Of a stretch of DNA of 64,000 nucleotides, positions 46,301-57,795 are shown piece by piece (the stretch's first letter is position 1; every line of letters begins with the position of its first letter). The position numbers and the translations under genes are program-made. Under the pieces are notes generated by a model. It had not been told where the DNA came from and made no database searches. It worked only from the letters and a program-made list of their open reading frames with translations. Location of the stretch: contig JANVFP010000044.1 of assembly GCA_027919835.1 (NCBI GenBank), forward strand, positions 62,001 through 126,000, read 5' to 3'. This DNA comes from Lentinula raphanica (Eukaryota; Basidiomycota; Agaricomycetes; Agaricales; Omphalotaceae).

Positions 46301-47169
46301 TCTGAATGCTCAATATGGCAATAATAATGAAACTACCATTTATGCTGCAGCACTTGCAGGTGACAAAGATATTATTGAGCTGCTTCTTGATTATGGTGCA
46401 AATGTCAATGCTGAGGGTGGAAATTATGGGACTGCAATCCAAGCAGCAGCAGTAGAGGGTCACAAGGATGTTATTGAACTGCTTATAGCTTATGGTGCAA
46501 ATGTCAATGCTAAGGATAGACATCATGGAACTGCAATTCAAGCAGCAGCATCTGAGGGTCACAAGGATATCATTGAGCTACTTATTGCTTATGGTGCAAA
46601 TGTCAATGCTGAGGATAAAATTCATGGAACTCCACTTCAAGCAGCAGCATTGGGAGGTCACAAGAGTATTGTTGAATTGCTTCTTGAATCTGGAGCAAAT
46701 GTTAATGCTAAAGGTGGAGAATTTGGAACTGCAATTCAAGCAGCAGCATATCAGGGTAACAAGAGTATCAATGAACTGCTTCTTAGTCATGGTGCAAATG
46801 TCAATGCTCAAGGTGGAACCCATGGAACTGCAATTCATATAGCAGCAGCTCATGGGAGAAAAGATATCATTGGACTGCTTCTTGATTATGGTGCAAATGT
46901 CAATGCCCAGTATATACAGTATGGGACTCCAGTTCACATAGCAGCAAGATATGGTGAAAAAGATATCATTGAAATACTTCTTAGTTATGGTGCCAATGTC
47001 AATACTCAGAATTTTATGTCTGGAACTGCAATACAGATAGCAGCAGAGCATGGGAAACAAAATATCATTGAGCTGCTTCTTAAGCATGGTGCAGATATCA
47101 ATGCTGGAGGTGGATTTTATGGGAGTGCAATTCAAGCAGCAGCATTGAAGGGTCACAAGAACATTGTTG

Positions 47170-47482
47170 TAAACGAAACGGCAGCCGACGACTGTAAAGT
47201 ATATGTTAATCTTCAACCTGATAATACAAGTTCCATTAGACCTAAGTACCTGTAAAGTATATGTTAACTATAAAGACCGTTAGAATATGTGCATATATGC
47301 GAGAGAATATAGCGATACGTACTCTTCAACCTGATAATACAAGTTGAAGAGGGAAGTAACTACGAATGACCCTTTTATACCCGAGAGAAACCAAACAAAC
47401 CAACACTATCGATCATCGCCTGAACTCGTCACACTACCGTGTAATACGAAGCATGAGTCGCCACTCAAGCTCATTTCTAACA
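47170..47482 (-). repeat. Copia LTR (3' LTR in element sense)
   Basis: 313 bp, no difference seen from 52260-52572. In element sense it begins TGTTAGAAATG and ends CGTTTCGTTTA. GTTG precedes it on the plus strand, matching GTTG after the other LTR. A purine tract (complement of ctccccct at 47483-47490) abuts it, as a plus-strand primer should. Confidence 0.9.
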
Positions 47483-50400
47483 CTCCCCCTGGCGACGATA
47501 CCACCAGTCTAATCCTAACGCAGATACGAAACGACGATGAAGGTCCTTCGACAAAGATTTTGTCAGAATATCCGCGATGTTGTTTTTGGATGCTACCGGA
47601 AAGATTTCGACTTTCTTCTCCTCGACTTCATCGCGAATAAAATGGTATCGTACGTCGATAGCTTTTGAAATCCCGTGTTCACGCGTCGTTTCGGAAAGAC
47701 TGATGGCTCCAAGATTGTCGCACAAGATTTTGATGGGCTTATGTCCTCCGATTTCAACCTCGGATAACCAGCTATTCAACCAAACTGCTTGTTGAACAGC
47801 ACGCGCCAAGGCAACGTATTCGGCCTCTGTCGACGATAATGCAGTGATAGCTTGAGGCTTCGAAGACCATGAAATGGGAGAGCCATTGATTAGGAAGATG
47901 TAGCCAGAAACCGATTTCCGCGTATGAGGGTTCCCTGCCCAATCGGCATCTACGTATCCAAGTGGTTGGATGTCCGACGACGATTCAAACTTTTTGTATA
48001 CAATTCCGTAGTTCACCGTCGACTTGATATACCGGCATAACTTGATAAGTAAGTTCCAGTGAACACGAGTTGGTGCATTTTGTACTGATGACAGACTAGA
48101 GCACGCAAACACAATGTCTGGACGTGTTGATGATGCTAACCACCAGCAACAGCCAAGAATCCTCCGGTACGGCTTATCTTTCATGAAGTTGGCATCTTCG
48201 TCGGAGTAATTTTCCGCGGGAGTGACATGATATTTCGGCGGTAGAGGAGTATCCAGAGGGTAGAGTTCGTCCCAGATTCCGAAGAATTTGAATGCGCTGG
48301 TTACGAAAGGTGCTTGGGAAATACCGATATCGCCGTTCTCGAAGTATTCAATCGTCAGGCCAACCAAGAATTTCTTGTCCTTTACGTCCGACTTCAAATC
48401 CCATCTCTGAAAATCCTTCATCGACTTCTCTGCCTCGTTTTCATTAGAGGCAGCAGACCAAATATCGTCGGTGTGCACAGAATGAATCGAGATGGCTCCC
48501 GTCTTCGGTTCTCGTCAATATCTGATACAAGGGTCAGCTCGTGAACATTTAAAGCCCACCCTCTCTGCTTCCTTTCTCAACTCCTTAAACCAAATGTGTC
48601 CTGCCTGCGCCAACCCATACAAGGGCTTTTTCATCAGGCATACCTTATTCTCCTCCCCCTGCCTGGTGAAACCCGTTACTTGCTCCATGAAGATTTGTGG
48701 ATATTCTGGAAGGGTTCCATTGAGATATGCCGCAGAGAAATCCCACTGACGTGTCGCCCAACCATTCGCCGCCGCACATGCAATCAGAATGCGTACAGAC
48801 TCCATTCTTGCCACCATCGACCACGTCTTGTCGAAGTCAATACCCGGCCGTTGCATGTCACCCCTCGCTACCCATCGAGCTTTCCTTGCCAAAATTTCAC
48901 CCTGTCCGTCGACCTTCAAATCGTACACCCACATCCCCTTTAACACCTTCGCTCCCAACGGTTTATCCACCAAGATCCAACAATTTCTCGATTCAAGAGA
49001 ATCGAACTCTTTCTGCATTGGAGGTTTCCATAGATCTGGCTCGCGCATCGCTTGGTCGTATCGGGTTGGAATGGGAGTCAACGCCTTTCCTGCGCCCTTA
49101 ACTGTACTTGCCAGGACCACTATGTTAGCCCATTCCTCACAGTTTTCCCGAGCACGACGCTCATCTGACTCGTATTCTAAGGAACGTTGAAGCGCCTGAG
49201 ATGGTGCAGAACGACGAGCAGATCTACGAAGAATTACACCTTCTTCATCTTGATGCTCTATATCCAGATGTCGATCATTCGGAGGCAATTCCTCGTTTTG
49301 ATTTTCCAATTCCTCAAGTCCGTCGTCCAGATCGTCAAGAGATTCTTCCGGGACGTCCTGATCAGAGTCCGTAAGCGGGAGTGGGTAGAATTTGACAGAT
49401 TCGGATCGGGTACGAGCAGGTATTCCTTCGTCAAATTCCCCTTCTCGAATAGGAAATACGTGTTTTCTGACCGGATCCCAGATACGCCAACCTCTTCGGT
49501 CTAGATAGCCGACAAGGTATCCTTCAAACGTTTGCACACCAAGCTTGCCTTCTCTTCTGTCAAGGTCTTTTGCCAGAACACGACATCCCCATTTCCGAAG
49601 GTGCGAAACATTGACTTTTGCGTGTTCGGGATACCACGACTGAATCGGAATAACCCCAGGAACTCTCGACGTAGGGACCATAGACGTGACGTAGCAGAAC
49701 GCTTCGACTGCCTCCGCCCAGAACCTCCAATCCAAGCCGCAATCTTCAATCATGGCACGAGCTCCTTCGATAACTGTCCGATTCGCTCTCTCAACCATTC
49801 CATTTGCCGCAGAGGAATGTTTCGGGATCTTTTCGATGATGATTCCTTTGGATGCTGCCCAATCATCCATCAGCTTGTTATCGAACTCTCGGCCCATGTC
49901 TATGCGGATTCGTTTGACCTTCTTCCCCGTTTGCTTTTCTGCTTTTCGTACAAACCGCACCACGAGAATGAGAATCGTCGGAGCATCTTTTGTTGCCGAA
50001 AAAGATGGGGTGGCACGAGCTCCTTCGATAACTGTCCGATTCGCTCTCTCAACCATTCCATTTGCCGCAGAGGAATGTTTCGGGATCTTTTCGATGATGA
50101 TTCCTTTGGATGCTGCCCAATCATCCATCAGCTTGTTATCGAACTCTCGGCCCATGTCTATGCGGATTCGTTTGACCTTCTTCCCCGTTTGCTTTTCTGC
50201 TTTTTGTACAAACCGCACCACGAGAATGAGAATCGTCGGAGCATCTTTTGTTGCCGAAAAAGATGGGGTTGGAACACCAGTTGCATCATCGACCGCTAAC
50301 ATCAGGTACCATGCTCCTCCTAAGCTCATCGTTCGAGCTTTACCCCATAGGTCTAAACTGATCCGGAAGAGGACTTCGGTAGCTGGAGTGACGATGGAAT

Positions 50401-52183
50401 CAAAGGGACGGCGAGTTGCCTTTGCATGAATACAGGGTTCGCATTTTCCTTCGAGATTGGAATCGGTAATGTCTAAACCATCCACAAGGTCACGTCGCTT
50501 CATCAACGCTATAACGTTTGTGTTGATATGAGCGAAGCGAGCATGCCACATAGCCAGGGAGCATGGCTTGCGTAACAAGTTTCCCCCTGCATGGAGTGAT
50601 ACACCGGTTGCCAAGGCGGTTTGCAACGTTGAGGACACTTCTGTAGACTCGTTTGCGATAACGTTGACTTGATACAACCTGTGACTTCCTTTCTCCAAAG
50701 CTAGCTTGCCATCAATAATAGTCTCTCCGCTCTTTGGATCTTTAACACTCAGTACGCCTCTCCCCCAAGATCCAACATATCCTTTAGCATCAAATGCCGG
50801 AATCAATAGAAGGTTCATGGTGAAAGACGGCGTATATAAAGCAGCCGTTCTAAGTCGTCTGACCGTTCCATCTGAGTTCTTGACATTAAATTCAACGACG
50901 CCGACACCTTCAATTTTAAATGCACCACTGTCTCCTTCTGTAGCCATGCGACCTAGACCACGGCGATCGTTGAGAGATATGAACAAGTTTCGGTCACGGA
51001 CACAACATTCGGATGCTGCACTGTCCAGGAATGTGGGAGAAAGTGTCGACAATGAATTCAAGGACGGAGGCTTTGGCGACGAAAATAATACATGAATGAC
51101 AGGATATGGAACATTATCTCTAACAACATAACTATAGCTATCCTTTAGAAGGGAAGAATCCTCCCTTCGATGTCTAAAGGATGCTAAGTTAGCAGTCGTC
51201 GAGGAAGGAAGTGAATATGCCGCACCGCCAGTGTCAGATCCCAAGTCGAGGACATTGGTGAGCGCAACAGGCGGGGCGATATTGGATCCAGAAGACACAG
51301 CGGCCGCGGCGACAGCGTTGGAGCGTTTAGATTGAGGTGGCTTGTACCATGGAGGAGCCTCATGTTCTTTATCTCCTCCGGGGGCCCAACACTTGGACTT
51401 TGGATGACCGCGACGGTGACAGTTGCTGCACCTAATCATGCCGGGACGCCCGTCATTCGAGCTCGTCGCGAGAGCAGTAGAGGACACAATTCGTTGATTA
51501 CCGGCGTTGTTATTGACGACATCTTTGCGCAACTGGATCTCGATAAGACTGGAATAGATTTCGGGATAGGTCTTGCCGGCGTAATTTTGAATGATCCAAG
51601 AGTATGCGTCCGTCGGAGGCAGATTAGTGAGGAATTGCGACGTGAGATCTTCATCAGTGAGAATACACCCGACTTCATTTGCTTCCGATTTCAAGCGCTC
51701 CAGGTTGCTAAAGTAGTCATCGAATCGGTCCCCGTCATTGAACTTAAGGGCTTTGAAGCGTTCCTTGGCAATGGTTTGAGCAGCATTGGTGCGAGGATTG
51801 AATTTGGCGAGAATACGAGACCACATTTCTTGGGCAGTAAGAGTGGGAGTAAGGCCGATTCCGCGAGGATCCTTAATGTTAATGAAGATGATTGCGGCGA
51901 GGCGATTGTTTTGGAGTTCCCATTCATCTGAACTCGGAGTCGTCGAATTGTTCGAAGTCGATATGGGGAGTACACCAACACCCGGATTCGGTCCAGCCGC
52001 CATCAAGGCTGGAGCGGAGTTCGCGTTGGGACGAGGAATAGATCCATCAAGATAGCCTTCAAGCCCGTATCCACGAGCGACGCTAATAATCGAATCGCTG
52101 AATGATAAAAAGTTGCCGACATTGTCCAACTGGCGAGTTTCTGCAAAATACTGTATAGGCGGTAAGGCGTTCGTTGCAGACAT
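47477..52183 (-). pseudogene. Copia gag-pol polyprotein with one nonsense codon and an integrase duplication
   Basis: From ATG at 52183 the frame runs 1,222 codons to a TGA at 48517-48515, then continues in the same frame to 47477. Domains: gag (residues 1-240), zinc knuckle CSNCHRRGHPKSKC (about 250), protease FLDSAASECC (about 385), pre-integrase H-H motif ARFAHINTN (about 545), integrase with first Asp near RISLDLWG (about 607), second Asp in RIDMGREF and Glu in ANGMVERANRT. The last two occur twice: 86 residues are tandemly repeated (DNA 49754-50011 and 50012-50269). RT begins near residue 1070; the stop falls just before its catalytic DD (HSVHTDDIWSAA). RNase H follows (YVDADWAGN...STEAEYVAL). 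The TGA could come from a CGA by one C-to-T change. Confidence 0.9.
49754..50269 (-). repeat. 258-bp in-frame tandem duplication inside the Copia integrase
   Basis: The two units start with the same 'ggcacgagctccttcg' at 49754 and 50012 and differ by one base that I can see (tttcgt against ttttgt, an Arg/Gln change). Length 258 = 86 codons, so the frame is kept. Confidence 0.95.
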
Positions 52184-52259
52184 ATTGACAAAGGCGATTT
52201 CGATTTCTGTTTACAGTTCGGCTGAGGATGGCACGATATCGCTGCTCTGACTGCGAATC

Positions 52260-52572
52260 TAAACGAAACGGCAGCCGACGACTGTAAAGTATATGTTAAT
52301 CTTCAACCTGATAATACAAGTTCCATTAGACCTAAGTACCTGTAAAGTATATGTTAACTATAAAGACCGTTAGAATATGTGCATATATGCGAGAGAATAT
52401 AGCGATACGTACTCTTCAACCTGATAATACAAGTTGAAGAGGGAAGTAACTACGAATGACCCTTTTATACCCGAGAGAAACCAAACAAACCAACACTATC
52501 GATCATCGCCTGAACTCGTCACACTACCGTGTAATACGAAGCATGAGTCGCCACTCAAGCTCATTTCTAACA
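52260..52572 (-). repeat. Copia LTR (5' LTR in element sense)
   Basis: No difference seen from 47170-47482 over 313 bp. The gag ATG lies 77 bases downstream in element sense. The bases after the LTR ('gattcgcagtcagag' in element sense) should hold the primer-binding site, but I could not assign a tRNA. Confidence 0.9.
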
Positions 52573-52829
52573 GTTGAGCTGCTTATTGCTCATGGTGCCA
52601 ATGTCAATGCTGCAGGTGGAGCTTTTGGGAGTGCAATTCAAGCAGCAACATCTGAGGGTCATGAGGATATTATTGAACTGCTTATTGCTTGTGGTGCAAA
52701 TGCCAATGTGGAGGATGCAATTGATGGGGCTGCAAATGAAGCAGCAACTACTCAAGATCATCATGATACTGCTTGAATTCTTCACAAATATTGTGCAGAT
52801 GTTGATACCTCAGATGAATATGATTGAGA

Positions 52830-53045
52830 ATCATCAGTGAGCTGCATGAATATAGTCAATTTTTCATCTACAGTTATTCACAATGTTTATATAAGTTGAG
52901 AGAAATTTATTGTATCACTTGAGACTAGTATTGTGAGTGACAGGGTTTGTATGTTTTAAACTTGCATTTGCTTCTTTTTTATGCCCAAGAGCCTAGCAGG
53001 TATAGTACTATCATAGTATGATTCATACTACAGTTTACTAGAGGA
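52830..53045. other. Spacer after the ankyrin gene
   Basis: AT-rich. The only coding trace is the ankyrin-like remainder up to a second stop near 52827. Nothing else is supported. Confidence 0.3.
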
Positions 53046-53060
53046 CCATAGAGGTAAGTT

Positions 53061-53636
53061 AGCCTGGCTAGCTGTCTGTAGTACACAAAAAAAGAGTAAA
53101 CTCGTTCATGTATACAGCCTGGTATTAAGGGTTTGGGGGACCTTCATGGGTCAATAAGGTTCGAGCTCCACCAATAGAATCTGGGTTAAGTAATACTGAT
53201 AACAGCAAAGATAAGATATGTGATGTGCTTTTCCCAGTGCAATCTCTTCAACTTCAAGGTCCTCGAGCCCATTCTGTGTTCACTCCTCTGCAAAGACTGA
53301 GCCCTATATCTGTATGACTATGATTGAGTGCTACCTCTAGCTGCACCCTTTTGTTCATTGCCCAATGCTTTCACCCTTGAAGCCATCTTCTTTTGCTGGA
53401 TTTGCTTGAGTATTGTTGACAATATTGCATCAGTCACTCATAAGCCCAGCAAGCTTTCAAGTTGATTTTCCAGTGGATATCATGAGCATGCAATACATGA
53501 TGGTGCTCAAACGCAAGGAATACAACTTGCAAGACATGTTGCCATACATACATCTCATGCCGGAATACTATCGGCAGGGTGTTGGAGCTTAAACTTTAAT
53601 ACCCATGAAGGTCCATTGAACCCTTAATACCAGGCT
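53061..53636. mobile_element. Inverted-repeat element with possible 11-bp target duplication
   Basis: The ends read AGCCTGG and CCAGGCT. AGAGGTAAGTT lies directly outside both ends (53050-53060 and 53637-53647), an 11-bp direct repeat of the size made by Mutator-like elements. A longer inverted copy of the right end (AGCCTGGTATTAAGGGTT...GGACCTTCATGGGT) starts at 53116, so the left end seems to carry a partial extra copy of the terminus. No coding frame inside. Confidence 0.55.
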
Positions 53637-53649
53637 AGAGGTAAGTTAA

Positions 53650-54150
53650 GCAGCAAGTATGATTAATGAGCCTTCTTCCTCCATTCATTGTACTTACTAA
53701 GTACTCAGACTCCTTCATGCAGTCTAACATGAGTTACACTTATGATGATGTGGTAAAGTCCTCTTGTTTGCAACAGTGGCTGTGGACAATTCAGATCAAC
53801 CACAGGAAATGGATGCATCCTAGGTGCATCACATCCTTTGCTGACACTACATTGGTTGTATATAACACTTAGCTTAAGTAATCAATAGAGATATGAACAC
53901 TGATGAAGGATAACACACACACACATATATATATATGATATAATATGATGGAAGAAACCTAACAAAGAAGAACAGGATAGGGTAGTACAGAGGGGACTGA
54001 CTATGTAAGAAACAACTTGAAAAAAGAAAACAGGTATGCAAAGGAAAGTATGCAAAGAAATGATACCACACAAAACGAAATGAGAGATCAAAAAGACATC
54101 AAAAAATCTCCATCCCTCTCCTTCCCCTTCCCTTGCCCCTTCAACCCAAA
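53650..54150. other. Spacer with a dinucleotide run
   Basis: Contains (AC)n followed by (AT)n at about 53911-53937. No gene is supported. Confidence 0.4.
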
Positions 54151-54155
54151 CCTTT

Positions 54156-56800
54156 CTACAACCCCAACCAACTCCCTAACCAGCCCATCCCGATCCCACT
54201 TTCCTCGCCTCCTCCACACACACCCCAGACACATCGCATGGGAGGGCTTCGACAGAGAGTGTTGCTGTGTGGGTTGAGAGAGTGGTGCGGAGCTGGGTGA
54301 GGAGGGATGGGGAGAGGGTGAAGGGCGGTAAGGGCAGTGGAGGAGGGGAAGGTGAACGTGGTGCTCAGTGCTGGGGTGGGTGAGGGTGGTTGCTGGACAG
54401 ATGGTTGGGAAGAAGATGAGGCTACGGGATGTGCGAGGAAGAAGGGTGATTTTGAAATTTGTGGTATGGGCAATAAGAGTTGCGAGGAGGAAGAGTTGGG
54501 ATTACAAAGAAGTGATTGAGTTGGTAGAGATGAAGTTGACATATGAGAAGAGTCAACTAGGAACAGGTTCCTGTCATTGCCTTGTGTTGGTCCATTCAGA
54601 TGAGGATCAGCCTGATTGGCGCGAGGAGAGTTGAACTGGGAAGTGGGAGGGATAGGTTGTGGATTTAGGAGCATAGCCATTCCACTTGGAGGATGAAGAA
54701 GAGGAAGAGGGGTAGAAGGAGGAGCAGTACTGTTTCCTTCCTCTCCCTCTCCCTCTCCTCTCCCTCTCGCGTTCCTTCTCCCTCTTCCTCTTCCTCTTCA
54801 TCTTCACCCTCCTCCTCTCCCTCTCTCTTCCCCTCACATGCTCACATTCTTCTCTCAAGAATGGATCAACGACATTGCCCATGCTCACTTTGGCCATGGT
54901 GAGCATTGCTTGGGCTTTATACCACCACTTGTTTGCTGTCGCCGTCGCCGTCATCCCCATCCTAGTCATCTCTCGCACATGCAACCCGGACACGACGAGC
55001 TCGGCATTCCGCATGATTTTCCAGATGTTGGCGAGGAACTCGAATGAGGTGAGGTAGTAGGAGCGATAGAGCCATTCATGAATTTTTTTCAGGTTGATGT
55101 TGTAGAATTGGTGTTTGTTTGGGAGTGGATTGAAGTTGGGATTGGGATTTGGGATGGGAGTGGGGTTTTCTGCTTGGATTCGAGACTGGGTTAGGTGTGG
55201 CTTGCCTACTAGGCTGCTGACTAGGTTGAGCAGGATGATGACCAGGATCAGGATGGAGAAAAAGCATGGGTTGATCAAGGTGTTGACCTTCGTGATCATT
55301 GACATTCATACTACATTGTTCAGAGTGCACATTGATCCTGTTATGATGGCATTGACATGCCCCATCAGGAAAAATATTCTCATCTCTAGAGTCCCCAGAG
55401 ATACCCCCCAATTCCTAGGTAGTCTCAGAGAGCCTAGGGTATCTGAGTTCTTTGAGGCTTCTAAAAATTCTCTGGGTGCTTTCTGGTGCTTTCTGGTGCT
55501 TTCAGGTGCTTTCAGATGCTTTCAGGATCTTTCAGGTTCTCTAGGATGTTTTTTGATCTTTCAAAGTTCACAAAAATCTCTGAGCAGCCTAGGAATTGGA
55601 GGGTATCTCTGGGGACTCTAGAGATGAAAATATTTTTCTGATGCCATTCACCATCACCGCTGGAGGCTGAGGATGTTGAGGAAGGTGAGGAGGCTCCTTA
55701 ACAACAATGACGTTCATATCCACGTCCACAGGTGGTGGTGGTGAGGGTGGAGCAAGAGGGAGGGAGGGAAGTGTGCGTTTGGGTCGTTTGTAGGCATATG
55801 GGTTTGGGTTGGAGTTTTGTGATTTGGAGGAAGACAACAAAAGCTGTTTGTTATCATTCCCTTCAACCAAATCGACCAAACACAAACTTATTCGGCAGTT
55901 GTTGGATATCCTCAAACAACGTCTCAAAAAACCTCTCCCTCATCTTCTCATCTGGCGCACTCAGCTCAACTACGCTTTCTTCTTCGTTCTCAATCCCACC
56001 ACCAAATGCAAATGCACCACCAAACCAAGCCCACACATCCTCTGGAACCTCTTCCCACTCTCCCTTGAGCACAGCAAGAAGCAAGACTTTATCCATAGGC
56101 GCCATACCCAGGCTCTAGCATTGCTCTCATCGTCGCCCGTGCGGTTTCGGAAAGTGCTTGGGTGAGCAAGAGAAGGGAGGGGATTTAGATGATGGATGGG
56201 GAGTGCCGTTTGGCTTCAATGAGGAGAGAGATTAGGGTTAATTTGGGTCTGTAACGAAACATGAATTAGATATAATATTAGGTTAGGATGAAGCTAAAAT
56301 TTAGAAAGAAAGGAATGCACTCAAGCCGAATCACCCAAAAGTGTACCAAGATCCAGACTCTGGACATGGTACCCTTTGAGAAAATGCAACAGCGCAGGTC
56401 CGACATATGCGTGGCCTATACCCACCGCACCATGCAGCACCAGTCTCCGGCGGTGAATTCGGAGGGTTTCCATTGACTGTAACTGCATCTCGCGTTCGAG
56501 TTTGCCTTTGTACTTTTCTTTTGCTGTACTAACATCTAGTCCAGCCTCGTCTTCATCCTCCTAATCAACATACTCCACCTCTTCCAGCGCCGTCATGTGT
56601 TTTTCCAGTGGTAAGACCCATTTGGGGATCTCTTTTGCTTTTCTGAGCAGTTCACAGAGGAGCAGGACGGATTGGGGTGGGAGAGGAGAGGCTGGGAGGG
56701 CAGAGGATCGAGCGGAGGATGGGACAATCTCTCATCAAAGAAGATGATAGACGGGGCGGAGAGACAGGCTTGGGTGAAGAGCAGGTGAAGTTAGCATTTG
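54156..56800 (-). pseudogene. Yta7/ATAD2-type gene, copy 2, dead
   Basis: This copy keeps more of the gene than copy 1 but has many lesions. In minus-strand order: LLFTQACLSAPSIIFFDE (near 56740-56795, Walker B of AAA1, then truncated), a linker EKHMTALEEVEYVD-stop-EDEDEAG, EREMQLQSMETLRIHRRRLVLHG-VGIGHAYVGPALLHFLKGYHVQSLDLGTL (AAA2 start, with a degenerate P-loop as in real Yta7), SPSII-stop-IPSLLLLTQALSETARATMRAML, DKVLLLAVLKGEWEEVPEDVWAWFGG, then SAPDEKMRERFFE and FYNINLKKIHEWLYRSYYLTSFEFLANI (bromodomain). Stops, frameshifts and a MITE (55363-55643) make it non-functional. Copy 1 and copy 2 are same-orientation duplicates about 18 kb apart. Confidence 0.75.
55363..55643. mobile_element. 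CATCAGG-MITE, copy M3, inside Yta7 copy 2
   Basis: Inverted ends CATCAGGAAAAATATTCTCATC and complement closing TTCTGATG, flanked by CC on both sides (55361-55362 and 55644-55645). The matching place in Yta7 copy 1 (36945-36975) has no insert and a single CC, so the 2-bp duplication is confirmed by an empty site. Confidence 0.9.
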
Positions 56801-56809
56801 ACTTCAAAC

Positions 56810-57795
56810 AACAATCCCCAGAGTTTTTCCCTCATCACCTCATATGGCACAGACACTGCTACCATCCAACAATCCTCCTGAATTCCGCCGCACCTTCCTA
56901 CAAGACAAAAACTATGGAGATGTTGGGCAGATTTAATTATTGAAGAAGATGACGACGACAATGAGTGTCATGATTCGACAAGAAGAAGGTAGAAGATCCA
57001 AGCAAAAGGAGGAAGATGGGAAGAGAAGGGGAGGAGAAGGGGAGACTGAAGATGGAGGAGAAGTGGTCGGTACTCGGGATGTAAATAGAGATAGGGAGGA
57101 CGAGCACACAAACGAGCAGGAGGAGGGAGGACATGGGTTGAACGTTGAAACATTGAATATGAATGTTGGAACATTGATGATTTAAACAGCGAAGGCCTTC
57201 AAAGTGCCTGCTCTTGACCTCAACTACCTCCAGACAGACAGCGTCAATACATGAGGGTTGCAAACAGCCAATATGCAGGTGAGACAAGGGTCCTGAGGGT
57301 CATTGATCTGGTCATTTCCTGCTCAATAATGCCTAACTTGACTTTGAACTTATATCAAGCTTCATGTCGTCACCCCAAATGGTGAAGATCTTCTGAAGTA
57401 GAGGAAGACCCCCAACCATGGGAACAATGTGGTTATGGCTATGGTGATAAAGCAGATGGATAGGAGGGAAGGGGCCCATGGGGAGGAGGAGGAGGGATGA
57501 GGACAAAGAACACATTGACTATCTCATAATGCAAGTTTTGAGATCCGGAGGAAAGGCAGGGCAGGGAGATAGAGTTGACACCATTGCTAAAATGTTTTGT
57601 TCGCCGTTCAAACGTCATCTGGTGCAGGCAAGAAGGGTCGAGTTTGGTGGGTTCTTCATGAGACACAAATTGGACGTCTTAAAGAGACAGTCAACCAGTT
57701 TTCATCCACTTCTCTAACGGCAACACCCTCTTGAAGATTTCTTGTGCTTTTTGGGGCAGTTGAATCAGGAGCATTCTGAATCAGCACTATTAGCT
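56810..57795. other. Unassigned sequence with a diverged relative of segment U
   Basis: The region 57200-57720 shares 'gtggttatgg-tatggtgataa' and 'atccggaggaaaggcagg-cagggagatagag' with the U copies, again as broken frames. A GA-rich stretch (56980-57130) lies between. No intact gene is supported. Confidence 0.4.

Larger units (their letters stand above)
47170..52572 (-). mobile_element. Ty1/Copia LTR retrotransposon, 5,403 bp
   Basis: Two matching 313-bp LTRs bound a minus-strand gag-pol reading frame with domain order gag, CCHC, protease, integrase, RT, RNase H, which defines Ty1/Copia. The 4-bp target duplication GTTG (47166-47169 and 52573-52576) lies within an ankyrin repeat codon triplet. 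The LTRs appear identical, so the insertion is recent. The pol frame has one premature TGA and an in-frame integrase duplication, so this copy is probably unable to move on its own. Confidence 0.95.
43320..52776 (+). pseudogene. NACHT-ankyrin (NLR-like) gene split by a Copia insertion
   Basis: Exons proposed: 43320-43336, 43396-43419, 43474-43565, 43621-43797, 43860-43884, 43953-44504, 44554-45353, then 45412-47169 continuing at 52577-52776. With the Copia element and one GTTG copy left out, the total is 1,215 codons with no stop. The N-terminus has the GEFNAAGRDIN motif common before basidiomycete NACHT domains. NACHT parts: P-loop GQAGSGKT, made across an intron, and Walker B IYIIIDALDEC. 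About 19 ankyrin repeats of 32-33 residues follow (GTAIQAAA-GHKDIIELLL-YGANVNA). Such proteins act in fungal non-self recognition or regulated cell death. The final TGA at 52774 may itself be premature, because ankyrin-like ILHKYCADVDT continues behind it. As it stands the gene is broken after about repeat 17. Confidence 0.8.

Noticed and set aside
45453..47216. Cysteine-rich minus-strand frames of 111-214 codons
   Set aside because: Antisense shadows of the ankyrin repeats; their repeated pattern mirrors the 33-residue period.
47477..48478. A separate 333-codon RNase H gene
   Set aside because: It is in the same frame as the upstream Copia frame and separated only by one stop codon, so it is part of one polyprotein.
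49532..50429. Two long plus-strand frames (255 and 225 codons) within the Copia element
   Set aside because: They are antisense to the integrase domain and are doubled only because the integrase segment is doubled.
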